The notes beneath the pieces are model-generated. The model had not been told where the DNA came from. It saw nothing but the letters and a program-made list of their open reading frames with translations, and ran no database searches. A DNA stretch of 64,000 bases from a virus. Position numbers and translations under genes: made by a program. Positions 6,555 to 15,195 of the stretch are shown piece by piece; the stretch's first letter is position 1; each line of letters opens with the position of its first letter. The DNA is taken from positions 1 to 64,000 of IMG/VR virus record IMGVR_UViG_3300010938_000036; one strand, written 5' to 3'.

Positions 6555-8079
6555 TTTATTAGAAAAACTTAAAAAGCGATATATGTCTGCACCATTAGAA
6601 GGGAAGCAGTTATTAAGGGATAATTTGATTGCTTTGGCCGCTGCTTGTGGGAAGGAACAGGAAATTCAAAATTTTATTGAACAGGTTGATGGAGGAAGGA
6701 TTAATTCTCTGGATGATTTAAAGGTAGCACAGGAAGAAGAAAAAAAGGATGAAATGGAAGGTGAGGAAGTCAAAAAAGAGGAGATGAGGGAACGAGTAGA
6801 AAAATTAGAGCCAGAAGAGGTAAGGGAGGAACCAGAAGTAAAGAAAGAGGTTGAGCAACAGAAATCGGATTTACAATTACAAAAAATTAATGATAATATA
6901 AATGAAGTTTTGCAGAGATTGGAACAGATAAATAAAACATTGCAGGAACATGAAACAGCGCTTAAGGAGCATAAAAGGGTTTTAGAACATTTATTGCAGG
7001 AAGAAGAGGAAGAGGAGGAGAAGGAACCAAAGGTAGATGAATTTGGAGTAAGATTTAGTTCTGATTTAGAAGATTTAAACGAAAATAAAAAATATGCTAA
7101 TATAAGGAGGATTGCTATGGTGAAGGAACAATCAAATAAAGAATTAAGTCCTACAGAGCGTCGTAAGGCCAGGTTACAGAAATCTGCACAAGAGGAAGCA
7201 CCTAAGTCTTTGAAAGAATTTTATAATGTTGAAAAGGATATAGAGAAGATGAAAAAACTGCCTCGAATTCCAGAGACGCCGTATACTACGAAGGAACAGT
7301 TAGAGAAGAGGAAAGAGGAGGAGAAAGAAAAAATTAAAACAAGGGTATGGGATTTGTCTCGGTTAGCGGCTGAACTGACTGATGATGAACAGAGTTGGAT
7401 AGTGAGTTATGAGGGCAAACCTATTTATGCAATTAATTATAAGGATAATGAAAATCGTGTAGAAAAGGATGAATTTGTTTCAACTGGTTTTGGTAAAGGA
7501 TTATTAAAAACGCTTGCTCTTAATGGTGAGGAAGAACTGCAAAAGAAGTTTAATATAACAGTTCTTGGTGAACCTAAGAAAGAGGAGGAGAAGGAGGAAA
7601 AGAAGGAGAAGGAGAAAGAGAAGGAAAAAGAGGCTGCGTATGAGATTAAATTTGAAAGGGCATGGAGATTGGCGAATGCTGTTTTGATGAAGAATTTAAG
7701 TGATAATCCACTTAAAGGAGCGCTTTTTGAGATATTTAGTAAGAAGGCAGAACTTAAGAATCCCGTGCCATACATAGAGGAAGCATTTAGAATGGCAGCG
7801 GATAAATATTTTGATACAATGATGTCTTTGACTAAGAAATATATGAATTTGGACGATAAAACAATTGCAGAAGTAGAAGAATTTGTTAAAAGTGCAAGAA
7901 CCCAGGTGGCGAATTTGGATATAAATGAGAGAACTGATTTAGTAAGAGAGATGGAAGCACAAGAATTAAGGCGTAGAGCAGAAGCGGGTTCAATCCCTCT
8001 TGTGAGCAATGATTTTGTAAGGGAGGATCCGCTTAGAAGCGCTATGCCTAAACCTTTAAACTGGTATAATATTAAATAA
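6547..8079 (+). CDS. Glu-rich scaffold-like head assembly protein
   Basis: The start is set at ATG 6547, after GAGGAAG, rather than an in-frame ATG at 6520 inside the protease gene. The 510-residue product is extremely rich in Glu and Lys, with a heptad-like stretch near residues 105-160 predicting a coiled coil, a second E/K run near 345-365 and a more ordered C-terminal third. It lies between the protease and capsid genes, the usual place for a scaffold or core protein, a likely protease substrate. It contains a strong internal start at 7117, described separately. The assignment rests on position and composition. Confidence 0.6.
   Translation: MDNLLEKLKKRYMSAPLEGKQLLRDNLIALAAACGKEQEIQNFIEQVDGGRINSLDDLKVAQEEEKKDEMEGEEVKKEEMRERVEKLEPEEVREEPEVKKEVEQQKSDLQLQKINDNINEVLQRLEQINKTLQEHETALKEHKRVLEHLLQEEEEEEEKEPKVDEFGVRFSSDLEDLNENKKYANIRRIAMVKEQSNKELSPTERRKARLQKSAQEEAPKSLKEFYNVEKDIEKMKKLPRIPETPYTTKEQLEKRKEEEKEKIKTRVWDLSRLAAELTDDEQSWIVSYEGKPIYAINYKDNENRVEKDEFVSTGFGKGLLKTLALNGEEELQKKFNITVLGEPKKEEEKEEKKEKEKEKEKEAAYEIKFERAWRLANAVLMKNLSDNPLKGALFEIFSKKAELKNPVPYIEEAFRMAADKYFDTMMSLTKKYMNLDDKTIAEVEEFVKSARTQVANLDINERTDLVREMEAQELRRRAEAGSIPLVSNDFVREDPLRSAMPKPLNWYNIK
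7117..8079 (+). CDS. Internal-start product nested in the scaffold-like gene
   Basis: Within the scaffold-like gene, AAGGAGG at 7104-7110 is followed after 6 bases by ATG 7117 in the same frame. Translation from here would give a 320-residue product lacking the N-terminal coiled-coil part. Nested in-frame starts are known in head genes, for example lambda Nu3 within gene C, so a separate shorter scaffold form is plausible. The signal is as good as that of most real starts in this window. Whether it is used cannot be told from the sequence. Confidence 0.5.
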   Translation: MVKEQSNKELSPTERRKARLQKSAQEEAPKSLKEFYNVEKDIEKMKKLPRIPETPYTTKEQLEKRKEEEKEKIKTRVWDLSRLAAELTDDEQSWIVSYEGKPIYAINYKDNENRVEKDEFVSTGFGKGLLKTLALNGEEELQKKFNITVLGEPKKEEEKEEKKEKEKEKEKEAAYEIKFERAWRLANAVLMKNLSDNPLKGALFEIFSKKAELKNPVPYIEEAFRMAADKYFDTMMSLTKKYMNLDDKTIAEVEEFVKSARTQVANLDINERTDLVREMEAQELRRRAEAGSIPLVSNDFVREDPLRSAMPKPLNWYNIK

Positions 8080-8093
8080 AAGGAGGTAGAACG

Positions 8094-8786
8094 ATGATAG
8101 ATAAAAATAGAAGTAGAGTAAGGTTTAGGCCATTTTATAAGGTAGACCCAACTTCACAGTGGGAGGAAGGTCAGGTTGCCACATTGGTAGAGGTTGGTGG
8201 TGAGGTGATGGTAAAGAAATATGAAGCACAATCAGGTGAAATACCGCTGGGTATTTTCTGGTTTCCGAAAGCGCAAAGTCTTACAAGGGTAAGTTTGGAA
8301 ACTGCTGTTCTTTCTGGAACTACACCAACCAATTTGAAACATGCTAATATTGTTAGTAATTCGGTGCGTGTGACTGATGTTGCAGGAACTACTGTATATG
8401 TTGAAGGGACAGATTATACTATTAATTATACAAATGGAACTATAGCAAGAATTGGGGCTGGTAGTATTCCAGATGGAGCAACAGTGGTAGTTCGTTATAG
8501 ATATAATATTCTTGCCAGTGAACTTGCAAGGATGCCACAGCGTTTTGAGAGAGTGCCAGATGCTACACTTGGTTCTGGAACGATTACTGTAGCGGAGGGA
8601 CCTGCGGAAATTTATACAGATCAATATGATACAAGCGTTGGATATAGTGTTAATGCCGCATTGTATGCAAATGCGGATGGAAGAATTACTACGACAAGTG
8701 GTGGTCCACAAATTGGTAAGGTGATTGCTCCACCAACATTAGGATATGCACTTTTAGGATTTGCATTGAAACCTGTGATTTTATAA
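8094..8786 (+). CDS. Head decoration or stabilisation protein candidate
   Basis: The 230-residue product is rich in Thr, Val and Gly and contains a beta-sandwich-like segment (DYTINYTNGTI ... DGATVVVRYRY, about 103-141) common in phage structural proteins. It ends in a hydrophobic C-terminus. It sits between the scaffold-like and capsid genes with a strong AAGGAGG, the usual site of decoration or cement proteins. No catalytic motif is visible. The role is inferred from position and fold. Confidence 0.55.
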   Translation: MIDKNRSRVRFRPFYKVDPTSQWEEGQVATLVEVGGEVMVKKYEAQSGEIPLGIFWFPKAQSLTRVSLETAVLSGTTPTNLKHANIVSNSVRVTDVAGTTVYVEGTDYTINYTNGTIARIGAGSIPDGATVVVRYRYNILASELARMPQRFERVPDATLGSGTITVAEGPAEIYTDQYDTSVGYSVNAALYANADGRITTTSGGPQIGKVIAPPTLGYALLGFALKPVIL

Positions 8787-8809
8787 AATTTTAAAAGGAG
8801 GTAATGACA

Positions 8810-10087
8810 GTGAAGAATCCTTATATTAACAATTTAAATAACCTTGTAGATACGATGGTTCCCCCAAAAGGTGCTGAGTTTTCGGTAGGTAAAGGTATGG
8901 ATAAAGGTGGTTCTGATGCGGTGGAGAAATATCCGCTAAGTAATGAGACACATCATTCTAAATTTAATGATTTTATTAAGGGCGGTGACCTGCCAATTGA
9001 TTGGATTGACCCACGAACAAAAGAACCATTTAATCCATTGATTCAGGGTGAAACAAGGACTGGAAAGACAGATTTTTCAACTGAGAGAGTTTTTGGTAGT
9101 TCGGGACGTGAACTTAATGCGTATGATTTGAAAGAAGCGGCCAGAAATATTCAAACGGTGCTTAATCATGCTGCGTATGATGACAGGAGACCTTTGGTGG
9201 TTAATAAGAATGTCAATCCTGATGAACAAATTTCCGTGATTGCTCAATATCTAATGGATCCGAGTGGTTATGGGTTTGCCAAGGCAGGACAAGAATTGCT
9301 TAATCCTATTCGTGAGGTTATTGATTATGAAGGATGGATTGATAAAGTTTTGGCGCCAAGACCAGTACGAAGAGGCGAAGTGGTAAAGTACGATAGGGAT
9401 GTGTTCGTGTTTGCATGGGTGATCGGCGAAGATGGAGAAACGCCAGAAAGTCAGGTTGGTGGTGAGCATTTCTTCCCGCCTGAATTTGAAGTGACAGCAT
9501 TTCCTACAATTGAAATCAAGAATATTTATCAGGCACAGTATGATATCCTGGCAAGGACACAGGATAGGGCTCGTCAGGCAATTGAATTTCAGAAGGATAC
9601 TGCTGGTAAAAATCTTTTGAATGCTGCTGCTACAACGGTGAATAGTGTTGTAGCATTTACTTCACTTACATTGAGTGTAGTAGAACAGATAAGGCAACAG
9701 GTAGAAAGGCATAGGTTGATTGCTGATAAATTGTTGATTAACAGGCGAGAATTATCTGATTTACTGGAACTTGCAATTAGTTCTCCTGTTCGTTTTGACC
9801 CAGTAACACAGCGAGCAGCAATTATGCTGGGATATGTAGGTAATATCCTTGGAATGAAGGTGATTGTGAGTGCAGGAACCAATACTTTTGAGGTGGTAAA
9901 ACCAGGAGAAGTGTTTGTTGTTACATTGCCAGAGTATCTGGGTGGTATGCCAATCAGGGTAGAGTTGGTAAGTCATCCAGCGCCGTTGTTCCCATTTGGT
10001 CGTGCAGTGCAGGGATGGATCTGGTATACGCTTCTTTCACAGATTGTTATTAATTCTGCTGGTGTTGCAAAGGGAATAAAAATTTAA
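8810..10087 (+). CDS. Major capsid protein
   Basis: The protein has the size, position and composition of an HK97-fold capsid subunit. It has an extended N-terminal arm, a long spine-helix-like region with many Gln and Arg near 250-310, LLINRRELSDLLEL near 305, and VKPGEVFVVTLPEYLGGMPI near the C-terminus. The likely start is GTG 8810, 7 bases after AAGGAGGT (8795-8802). The in-frame ATG at 8804 is only one base from that site, too close to be used. The protein is 425 residues from GTG 8810. The N-terminal arm may be trimmed by the protease upstream. Confidence 0.85.
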   Translation: MKNPYINNLNNLVDTMVPPKGAEFSVGKGMDKGGSDAVEKYPLSNETHHSKFNDFIKGGDLPIDWIDPRTKEPFNPLIQGETRTGKTDFSTERVFGSSGRELNAYDLKEAARNIQTVLNHAAYDDRRPLVVNKNVNPDEQISVIAQYLMDPSGYGFAKAGQELLNPIREVIDYEGWIDKVLAPRPVRRGEVVKYDRDVFVFAWVIGEDGETPESQVGGEHFFPPEFEVTAFPTIEIKNIYQAQYDILARTQDRARQAIEFQKDTAGKNLLNAAATTVNSVVAFTSLTLSVVEQIRQQVERHRLIADKLLINRRELSDLLELAISSPVRFDPVTQRAAIMLGYVGNILGMKVIVSAGTNTFEVVKPGEVFVVTLPEYLGGMPIRVELVSHPAPLFPFGRAVQGWIWYTLLSQIVINSAGVAKGIKI

Positions 10088-10110
10088 TTGAATAAACAAG
10101 GAGGTTTATC

Positions 10111-10692
10111 ATGGGCAAGAATTTTAATGATATTATTCGTGATTTAGATTGGTGCGCTGAAACCTTAGAGAGGAAGGGATTACAGCGATTTGCGGAGGAA
10201 ATTGATAAAATAACTGCGATGATTGAGGATGGAGCGCCTGAAGAGGAAGTGGCAAACAATATTTTACGAGTTTCAGATATGATAAGTGAAGCAGAATTGA
10301 TAAGCGCAAAGAAAGAGGAAGAGGAAGAAGAAGAGAAAGAGGAGAAGGAGGAGAAAAAGGCAAAGAAGGAGGAGGAAGAAGAGGAAGAAGAAGAGAAAGA
10401 AAAAGAAGCATCATTTAGGGAATGGCGTAGAAGGATGTTGGCAAAAAGGCGGCTTAAGGAATTAATGGAAAAAAGGAAAAAGAGGTCTTGGTTGAGAGAG
10501 GCAGAACCAGATCCCGAACCTGAACCTGAACCTGAACCTGAACCGAGAAGGCCTTATGAATATCGTCCTTCGTATGAATATAGACCCTATGAGTATAGAC
10601 CGTATGAGTATAGACCATATGAATATAGACCAACAACTGCAATGAGTCCTACTGCAAGAAGGATTAGAAGACGTAAATTAGATGAAGATTAG
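10111..10692 (+). CDS. Low-complexity acidic/basic protein with EP and YEYRP repeats
   Basis: The 193-residue product has three parts. An N-terminal helical domain (about 1-65) is followed by a Glu/Lys run (about 68-105) and a basic segment. The C-terminus has Glu-Pro repeats and then near-perfect YEYRP repeats, ending in a basic tail. It follows the capsid gene with a good AGGAGG. Its charge segregation resembles virion or scaffold accessory proteins, but I cannot assign a function. It overlaps the next gene by 11 bases. Confidence 0.6.
   Translation: MGKNFNDIIRDLDWCAETLERKGLQRFAEEIDKITAMIEDGAPEEEVANNILRVSDMISEAELISAKKEEEEEEEKEEKEEKKAKKEEEEEEEEEKEKEASFREWRRRMLAKRRLKELMEKRKKRSWLREAEPDPEPEPEPEPEPRRPYEYRPSYEYRPYEYRPYEYRPYEYRPTTAMSPTARRIRRRKLDED
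10555..10632 (+). repeat. Tandem 15-bp repeat encoding YEYRP units
   Basis: About five copies of a 15-base unit close to TATGAATATAGACCA lie in frame, the first copy being more divergent. They are preceded by a run of Glu-Pro codons (about 10510-10545). Third-position differences between units show that the array is not freshly amplified. Confidence 0.85.
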
Positions 10693-11029
10693 AATAGACG
10701 GGCAGGAGGAGAAAGAAATCCTCCTGTCCGATTTATTGGAAAAATTTATTATGATGAATTCGAAGGATGCGTTATTAAAAGAGGTGCAATTTAATCCATT
10801 TTTTCTTTATACTTTAAAACATGAGTTTCCTGATTTACAAAAGAAGGGTTTTATAATTACAGTAATAGAAACATTATCACCTGAAGGTCGGTTTGTTTCT
10901 GGTAGTATAAAGAAAAAAGAATATACATTAGATTTAGGAACAGTAAAAATATCGGAGAAAGGAATTGAACCTATTTCAGGATTAAGACCTTACACTGATT
11001 TGGTAGAATTTGTAAGGTTACATGAATAA
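10682..11029 (+). CDS. Hypothetical head-region protein
   Basis: This 115-residue protein starts inside the end of the preceding repeat protein (11-base overlap) and ends in the 5' leader of the next gene. It looks like a compact alpha/beta protein (IRIDGQEEKEI at the start, strands around FIITVIETL and EYTLDLGTVKI). No motif is recognised. The tight overlaps on both sides support it as a genuine member of the head operon. Confidence 0.55.
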   Translation: MKIRIDGQEEKEILLSDLLEKFIMMNSKDALLKEVQFNPFFLYTLKHEFPDLQKKGFIITVIETLSPEGRFVSGSIKKKEYTLDLGTVKISEKGIEPISGLRPYTDLVEFVRLHE

Positions 11030-11051
11030 AATTAAATTAGGAGGTGTTTTT

Positions 11052-11738
11052 ATGCCGACAAAATCAGTAAATTTAGGAGAATTTGGAGAAGAGGAGGTAA
11101 AGGAGGAGGTTAGAGAGGAAAGGGTTAAGAATATGCCTACTTTGCAGGATTTGTTTGCATCGAATAAGCGGATCTGGGTAGTAAATAGAACAAAGGAGGT
11201 ATTAGGAACGCCGATGTATTTGATTTTGGATTTAGGCGGGCGGAGATCTGAACCAATACCACCTGGTCCTGAACCTTATTGTTTATCAGATAAGATTTCA
11301 AAAAAGCGGTTAGAGGAATGTGATGATTTGTTTAGACTGATTGACAGGAATGTTTTACAATTGGTTTCAGAGGAGGAAGCACAGGCATTTTATAAATCTA
11401 ATCCTGATGCAAAAAAGCGGATTGAGGCAAAATTGAAATCATTTAGTTATACAACGGAAGGTGGCTCAGTTCGTGGCTTTAAGGACTTGTTGGGTAAAAA
11501 TGTATTTAAACAATTCCAGAATGTGGCGGTTTCATCAGAAAAGGAAATTGTATCTGGTGTAAAGAAAAAGGTTTCACCGAGATTGCAATGGATTATACAG
11601 GGATATGAGGATGGCGTTCTGGACGCTGCAAAATTTAAAGATGAATTATCAGCGATTTTAAGTGAATTGACAGAAGTTGATTTATTATATATAAGACAGC
11701 ATGATAAAGCGCAGAAGATTTTTGAACAGTTGAAATAG
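11052..11738 (+). CDS. Hypothetical head-region protein
   Basis: The start is placed at ATG 11052, after AGGAGGTG at 11039-11046; an in-frame ATG at 11022 overlaps the preceding gene and lacks such a site. The 228-residue product has a charged N-terminus and then a domain beginning IWVVNRTKEV near 42 with a Gly- and Pro-rich loop. Its C-terminal half is helical. It lies in the stretch between capsid and tail genes that usually encodes virion accessory and connector proteins. I cannot name a family. Confidence 0.55.
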   Translation: MPTKSVNLGEFGEEEVKEEVREERVKNMPTLQDLFASNKRIWVVNRTKEVLGTPMYLILDLGGRRSEPIPPGPEPYCLSDKISKKRLEECDDLFRLIDRNVLQLVSEEEAQAFYKSNPDAKKRIEAKLKSFSYTTEGGSVRGFKDLLGKNVFKQFQNVAVSSEKEIVSGVKKKVSPRLQWIIQGYEDGVLDAAKFKDELSAILSELTEVDLLYIRQHDKAQKIFEQLK

Positions 11739-11740
11739 AT

Positions 11741-12334
11741 ATGGCAGAGGTTTTTGGTATAAGGACAGACAATCTTTATTGGGTTGGTGACCCTAAACGG
11801 TTTGAATTTAAGGGTTACCAGATAGATATAGATGGTGCAAAAAATTTATGGAATTCATTTAAAGGTAAAACTAAAGAAGAAAAATTAACAGATTGTCTGT
11901 CCTTTGCCAAAAATTTAGGATTATCAGCAAGGAATTTTTGTGGAAAAATATTTTTAATGGTTTTTAATGAATTTCCAGGATATATTCTTTCAGAGGTAGA
12001 GGATATTGAGAAGGGTAGAGCATTTAAATTGTTTCATGAATTTGTTAATGATTTCTGTGAACAGCAAATTAAGAGTCCTTTGCCAGAAAAATTTTATGAA
12101 CAAACTTTTTATATGACCTATAATGATTTTATAATGAGACTTAAGAATTTATTGGACATAGCACAAGATGAGAATGAACTGGTTATTGGACTTAATTCTA
12201 TTTGTCCAGACTTTGGTCAATTTTTATTTTCAAGATGGTTAGAAAGGCAAAGAAAAATACCAGGTGTTGAAGATTTAGTTAAGAAGGCACAACTTTTGAA
12301 AACCAGATTAGTAAATTATATTAATGGAGGTTAG
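11741..12334 (+). CDS. Hypothetical neck-region protein
   Basis: The 197-residue, largely helical protein begins 2 bases after the preceding stop. Aromatic residues are frequent, and there is no catalytic motif or membrane segment. Position between the capsid and sheath genes suggests a head completion or connector role, but this is inference from gene order. Confidence 0.5.
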   Translation: MAEVFGIRTDNLYWVGDPKRFEFKGYQIDIDGAKNLWNSFKGKTKEEKLTDCLSFAKNLGLSARNFCGKIFLMVFNEFPGYILSEVEDIEKGRAFKLFHEFVNDFCEQQIKSPLPEKFYEQTFYMTYNDFIMRLKNLLDIAQDENELVIGLNSICPDFGQFLFSRWLERQRKIPGVEDLVKKAQLLKTRLVNYINGG

Positions 12335-12335
12335 G

Positions 12336-12554
12336 ATGAGAACTTCTGAATTGGCATTGGCTGCATATTTACAAATTAAAGGACATAAGATTGAAGAAAT
12401 CATCAATGAAAATGGACAGGCTTTTTTTATATTTAAGGATAATGATGGGATTAAAAAGGATGTAGTAGAGTATTCAAATTCTGATTTTGCAAGATTTGAA
12501 TCTGCAATCCGAGCATTGCGGAAAATTGTTTATACTATGGTAAAAACAAGGTAG
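12336..12554 (+). CDS. Small DUF5659-like protein
   Basis: ATG 12336 is preferred to the in-frame ATG at 12324 because GGAGG at 12326-12330 fits it at a normal distance. The 72-residue product has the pattern AYLxxxGHKI, FxFxD, SDFARFExAIRALRK, which resembles the small DUF5659 family. That family is seen in phages and has no known function. It overlaps no neighbour and is followed 3 bases later by the next gene. Confidence 0.5.
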   Translation: MRTSELALAAYLQIKGHKIEEIINENGQAFFIFKDNDGIKKDVVEYSNSDFARFESAIRALRKIVYTMVKTR

Positions 12555-12557
12555 GGA

Positions 12558-13427
12558 ATGTGGGATATTACAAAAGATGTTGATATTGTTCCAAAGGATT
12601 TTGATGTATGGTTACCTTTTGAGGTAGTTAATTCTCAAACAGGGGAAAGGTATGATTTTAGTGATTGGACTATTAAACTTTATGGATTAGCAGATAAGTT
12701 AATTTCTGAAGATAAAACATTAATCCAAAAAATAGAACCTTATAAGTTTCAATTTCATTATATACCATCCTTATTTCAGAATGAATATGAATTGTTTTTG
12801 ATTTTTTATGGTGATATAATTAATTCGTCAGAGAAGCATTTTTATAATCGTTTAATAAAGCCAGTTACACCTACTGTTTTGCGTAATATTGTTGTTTTGA
12901 GAAATCAAATTGATAAGGCATTGAAATCAGTTCATAAAGCCGCTGATGATTTACAATATTTTGATAATAAAGAAGCACTTGATTCTACATGGCAGGATTT
13001 CCCTTTTGGGTACACTGATCAGCATTGTGTTTTATATTTGGAGTTAGGATTAGGTATGATTAATGTTACTGCACCTTATACTAATTTTACTTTATATAAT
13101 TTCCCTTATGCCTATGCTTCAAATATTTTGATTGATGCTGCTACAATAGTGGCATTAGAAGCGCAGGGTATTTTTTCTATTGATACAGATTATGATTTTT
13201 CTTTGGGTGGGAAGTCTTTTACTATCAGGCATTTTGGGGACATTTCTGCTTTTATAAGAGATATTAATGATAGGTTCCAACAGAATTTAAAAATTTTTAA
13301 ATCAGCATTTAGAACCAAGGGAACTACTTTATTACAACAACCGTATGGTATTGTCGGATTTAGATTAATCCAATTAGCGCCAACTTGGCTTGCAAGATTT
13401 GGTATTGGTGTTTCTAAATGGATTTAG
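12558..13427 (+). CDS. Virion connector/neck protein candidate
   Basis: The 289-residue product has a beta-rich N-terminal half. Its C-terminal part matches a pattern recurring in phage neck-region genes: FTLYNFPYAYASNILIDAAT, then LEAQGIFSIDTDYDFS, then GDISAFIRDINDRF. It begins 3 bases after the previous stop. Position before the tail terminator and sheath genes fits a head-tail connector. The exact role is not established from sequence. Confidence 0.55.
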   Translation: MWDITKDVDIVPKDFDVWLPFEVVNSQTGERYDFSDWTIKLYGLADKLISEDKTLIQKIEPYKFQFHYIPSLFQNEYELFLIFYGDIINSSEKHFYNRLIKPVTPTVLRNIVVLRNQIDKALKSVHKAADDLQYFDNKEALDSTWQDFPFGYTDQHCVLYLELGLGMINVTAPYTNFTLYNFPYAYASNILIDAATIVALEAQGIFSIDTDYDFSLGGKSFTIRHFGDISAFIRDINDRFQQNLKIFKSAFRTKGTTLLQQPYGIVGFRLIQLAPTWLARFGIGVSKWI

Positions 13428-13436
13428 GGTGGTGTT

Positions 13437-14351
13437 ATGAGTTTATTGTGGACGCCGATATGGAAAAAACTCTTTGCAACGAGAGCAATTCCGTTAGCGT
13501 TGAAACAGAATTACCGGTTGCTTGAAATTGTAGGAGAACCAGTTTATTTATTAATGCGTATCAGAAAATCAGATAAATTTGATATAGAACCTAAAGTTAA
13601 AATTTTTAATAAAACAAATTTGATACAGGAAGGGAATTTTTGTTATTTAGTTTTATGGAAAAAGGGAGTTAATTTAGATCAGGATTATCCTGATGTTCGT
13701 GATATTATAATAGAGAAGGGTTCTAATTCTAATTTTATTTTAATGCAAAATGTTTCTTTGCCTGAATTTTTAACTGATGTAGATTTTTATTTTACTAAAG
13801 TTATAAGGAATAATGCTGAACTTAATATTGAACATGAAGTTAGAATATATTTCCATCAAAATTTATTAAATACAAATGATGAGTTTCATATCAAGTTTTT
13901 TACTATTCATCCTGATTTTAGTGAAGTTTATAATCAGTCTATGACCTATTCGTCATCTGCGTTGTCTTTATATGGATGGAGATTAGCGCAATGGCGGGGT
14001 TGTTATTATAGAGATAAATTTATTCATAATGCATTTTTAGTTGCTATGCCTGATTTATTAAGGGATTTAAATTTATCCAGTTCTGGGTTTATGGTGTCAT
14101 CTGAATATTCTTTATGGGCTTCTCCGCCGCCCTTTGCACCATTGTTAAGAGAACATGATATAATTGTTCGTCTAAATGGATTGCGTTATGAAATACGGGA
14201 TATGACATATAATATGTTACAGAATATGTTATTACAACAAGAATTTAAAATTGGTGAAATAGAACCTTCACATCCTGTTTATAATATACCTGTAGATACA
14301 GTGGCTAAGACCTTGAAAGGATTTCCGAATAAGATTTATACAGGGGCTTAA
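13437..14351 (+). CDS. Hypothetical neck-region structural protein
   Basis: The 304-residue product is rich in aromatic and beta-branched residues, with no enzyme motif. A helical hydrophobic stretch near the N-terminus is followed by alternating strands and a C-terminal SPPPFAPLLREHDIIV region. The start follows a short gap containing GGTGGT. Gene order again suggests a head-tail joining component. Confidence 0.5.
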   Translation: MSLLWTPIWKKLFATRAIPLALKQNYRLLEIVGEPVYLLMRIRKSDKFDIEPKVKIFNKTNLIQEGNFCYLVLWKKGVNLDQDYPDVRDIIIEKGSNSNFILMQNVSLPEFLTDVDFYFTKVIRNNAELNIEHEVRIYFHQNLLNTNDEFHIKFFTIHPDFSEVYNQSMTYSSSALSLYGWRLAQWRGCYYRDKFIHNAFLVAMPDLLRDLNLSSSGFMVSSEYSLWASPPPFAPLLREHDIIVRLNGLRYEIRDMTYNMLQNMLLQQEFKIGEIEPSHPVYNIPVDTVAKTLKGFPNKIYTGA

Positions 14352-14353
14352 AA

Positions 14354-14560
14354 ATGGATGAATTTAGAAGAATTTTTGAAAGTTTAAATAAAAAGATTAA
14401 GGATAGAATTTTATTATGGGTTTCAAAACGGTTTGGAATTGAGTTGACAAAAATTAAAATAATTGATACATCAGAGGGATATAAGATTAGTATTGGTTCT
14501 TATTATAGACAGAATGAATTATTTGAATCAAATATAAAGAAAAAGATAAGGGCTGGTTAA
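14354..14560 (+). CDS. Small basic hypothetical protein
   Basis: This is a 68-residue Lys-rich protein with an amphipathic helix over the first 30 residues followed by short strands. It starts 2 bases after the upstream stop and its stop overlaps the next ATG by one base (TAATG), so it is translated as part of the operon. No family recognised. Confidence 0.5.
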   Translation: MDEFRRIFESLNKKIKDRILLWVSKRFGIELTKIKIIDTSEGYKISIGSYYRQNELFESNIKKKIRAG

Positions 14561-15159
14561 TGTATTTTGCTTTAAAAAAATATATTTTAGAGCAATTTGT
14601 GCATTACACAGATGCATTGTGTAAGGCTGTTAAGGATGGTAGAATACAACCCAAGGATATGGAAGGGAATATAATGAAAATTCCCTCAGAAGTAAAGGTT
14701 TATACTATTGATGCTTGGACACCACGAGTTTATCCTGCTATAACTTTGGATGTAGATTCAATTCGTATGGAATTATCCGGTATAGATAGAGGATTTGCGA
14801 TGGAACAACGATCAGAAAATAATCCTGCGGAAAAGGTTTTTGTTTATCTGGCTACCGTTGGACTTGCATTGGCTTGTTTTGGTAGAACATTAGAAGAAAG
14901 AGATATTTTATCTGATTTAATGTTATTTTTTTATACAAGAAAGGATGTCTATGATTTTTTATTGTCCAGAAGGATAAGAATTTCTACACCTGCTAATATT
15001 AGAACTTATGGAGAGGAAACACCGCCTGGACAGGATTTTAAAATTTATTATGCAGGATTATCATTAGAATTAAATACAGAATGTATTATACAGGAAATTA
15101 GTAATGTTCCGACCATTGGAGATGTAATTGCTGAAGTAGAGGATCCAGTTAAAATTTAA
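14560..15159 (+). CDS. Tail terminator or completion protein candidate
   Basis: The 199-residue alpha/beta protein lies directly before the sheath gene. It contains RVYPAITLDVDSIRME near 50 and a long region predicted as strand-helix-strand, with RTLEERDILSDLMLFFYTRKDVYDFL near 110-135. Proteins with this general pattern and position cap or complete the tail tube in contractile-tailed phages. The assignment rests mainly on gene order. Confidence 0.45.
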   Translation: MYFALKKYILEQFVHYTDALCKAVKDGRIQPKDMEGNIMKIPSEVKVYTIDAWTPRVYPAITLDVDSIRMELSGIDRGFAMEQRSENNPAEKVFVYLATVGLALACFGRTLEERDILSDLMLFFYTRKDVYDFLLSRRIRISTPANIRTYGEETPPGQDFKIYYAGLSLELNTECIIQEISNVPTIGDVIAEVEDPVKI

Positions 15160-15160
15160 T

Positions 15161-15189
15161 TTGACTTTTAAAATTTTTTTTATTATAAT
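15161..15189 (+). promoter_or_regulatory. Near-consensus sigma-70-type promoter upstream of the sheath leader
   Basis: TTGACT at 15161-15166 and TATAAT at 15184-15189 are separated by exactly 17 bases. The predicted transcription start falls at about 15196, where the duplicated structured element begins with AGGAGG. The element would thus form the whole 5' leader of the sheath mRNA. Confidence 0.75.
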
Positions 15190-15195
15190 GTTAAT

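Noticed and set aside
7437-8009. 190-codon minus-strand frame in the scaffold-like gene
   Set aside because: It is a Ser/Phe-rich shadow of the Glu/Lys-rich coding strand.
8804-8809. ATG 8804 as capsid start
   Set aside because: The Shine-Dalgarno ends at 8802, one base before it; GTG 8810 has proper spacing.
10133-10414. 93-codon minus-strand Leu/Pro/Ser-rich frame
   Set aside because: It is an artefact of GAG/GAA repeats in the gene at 10111.
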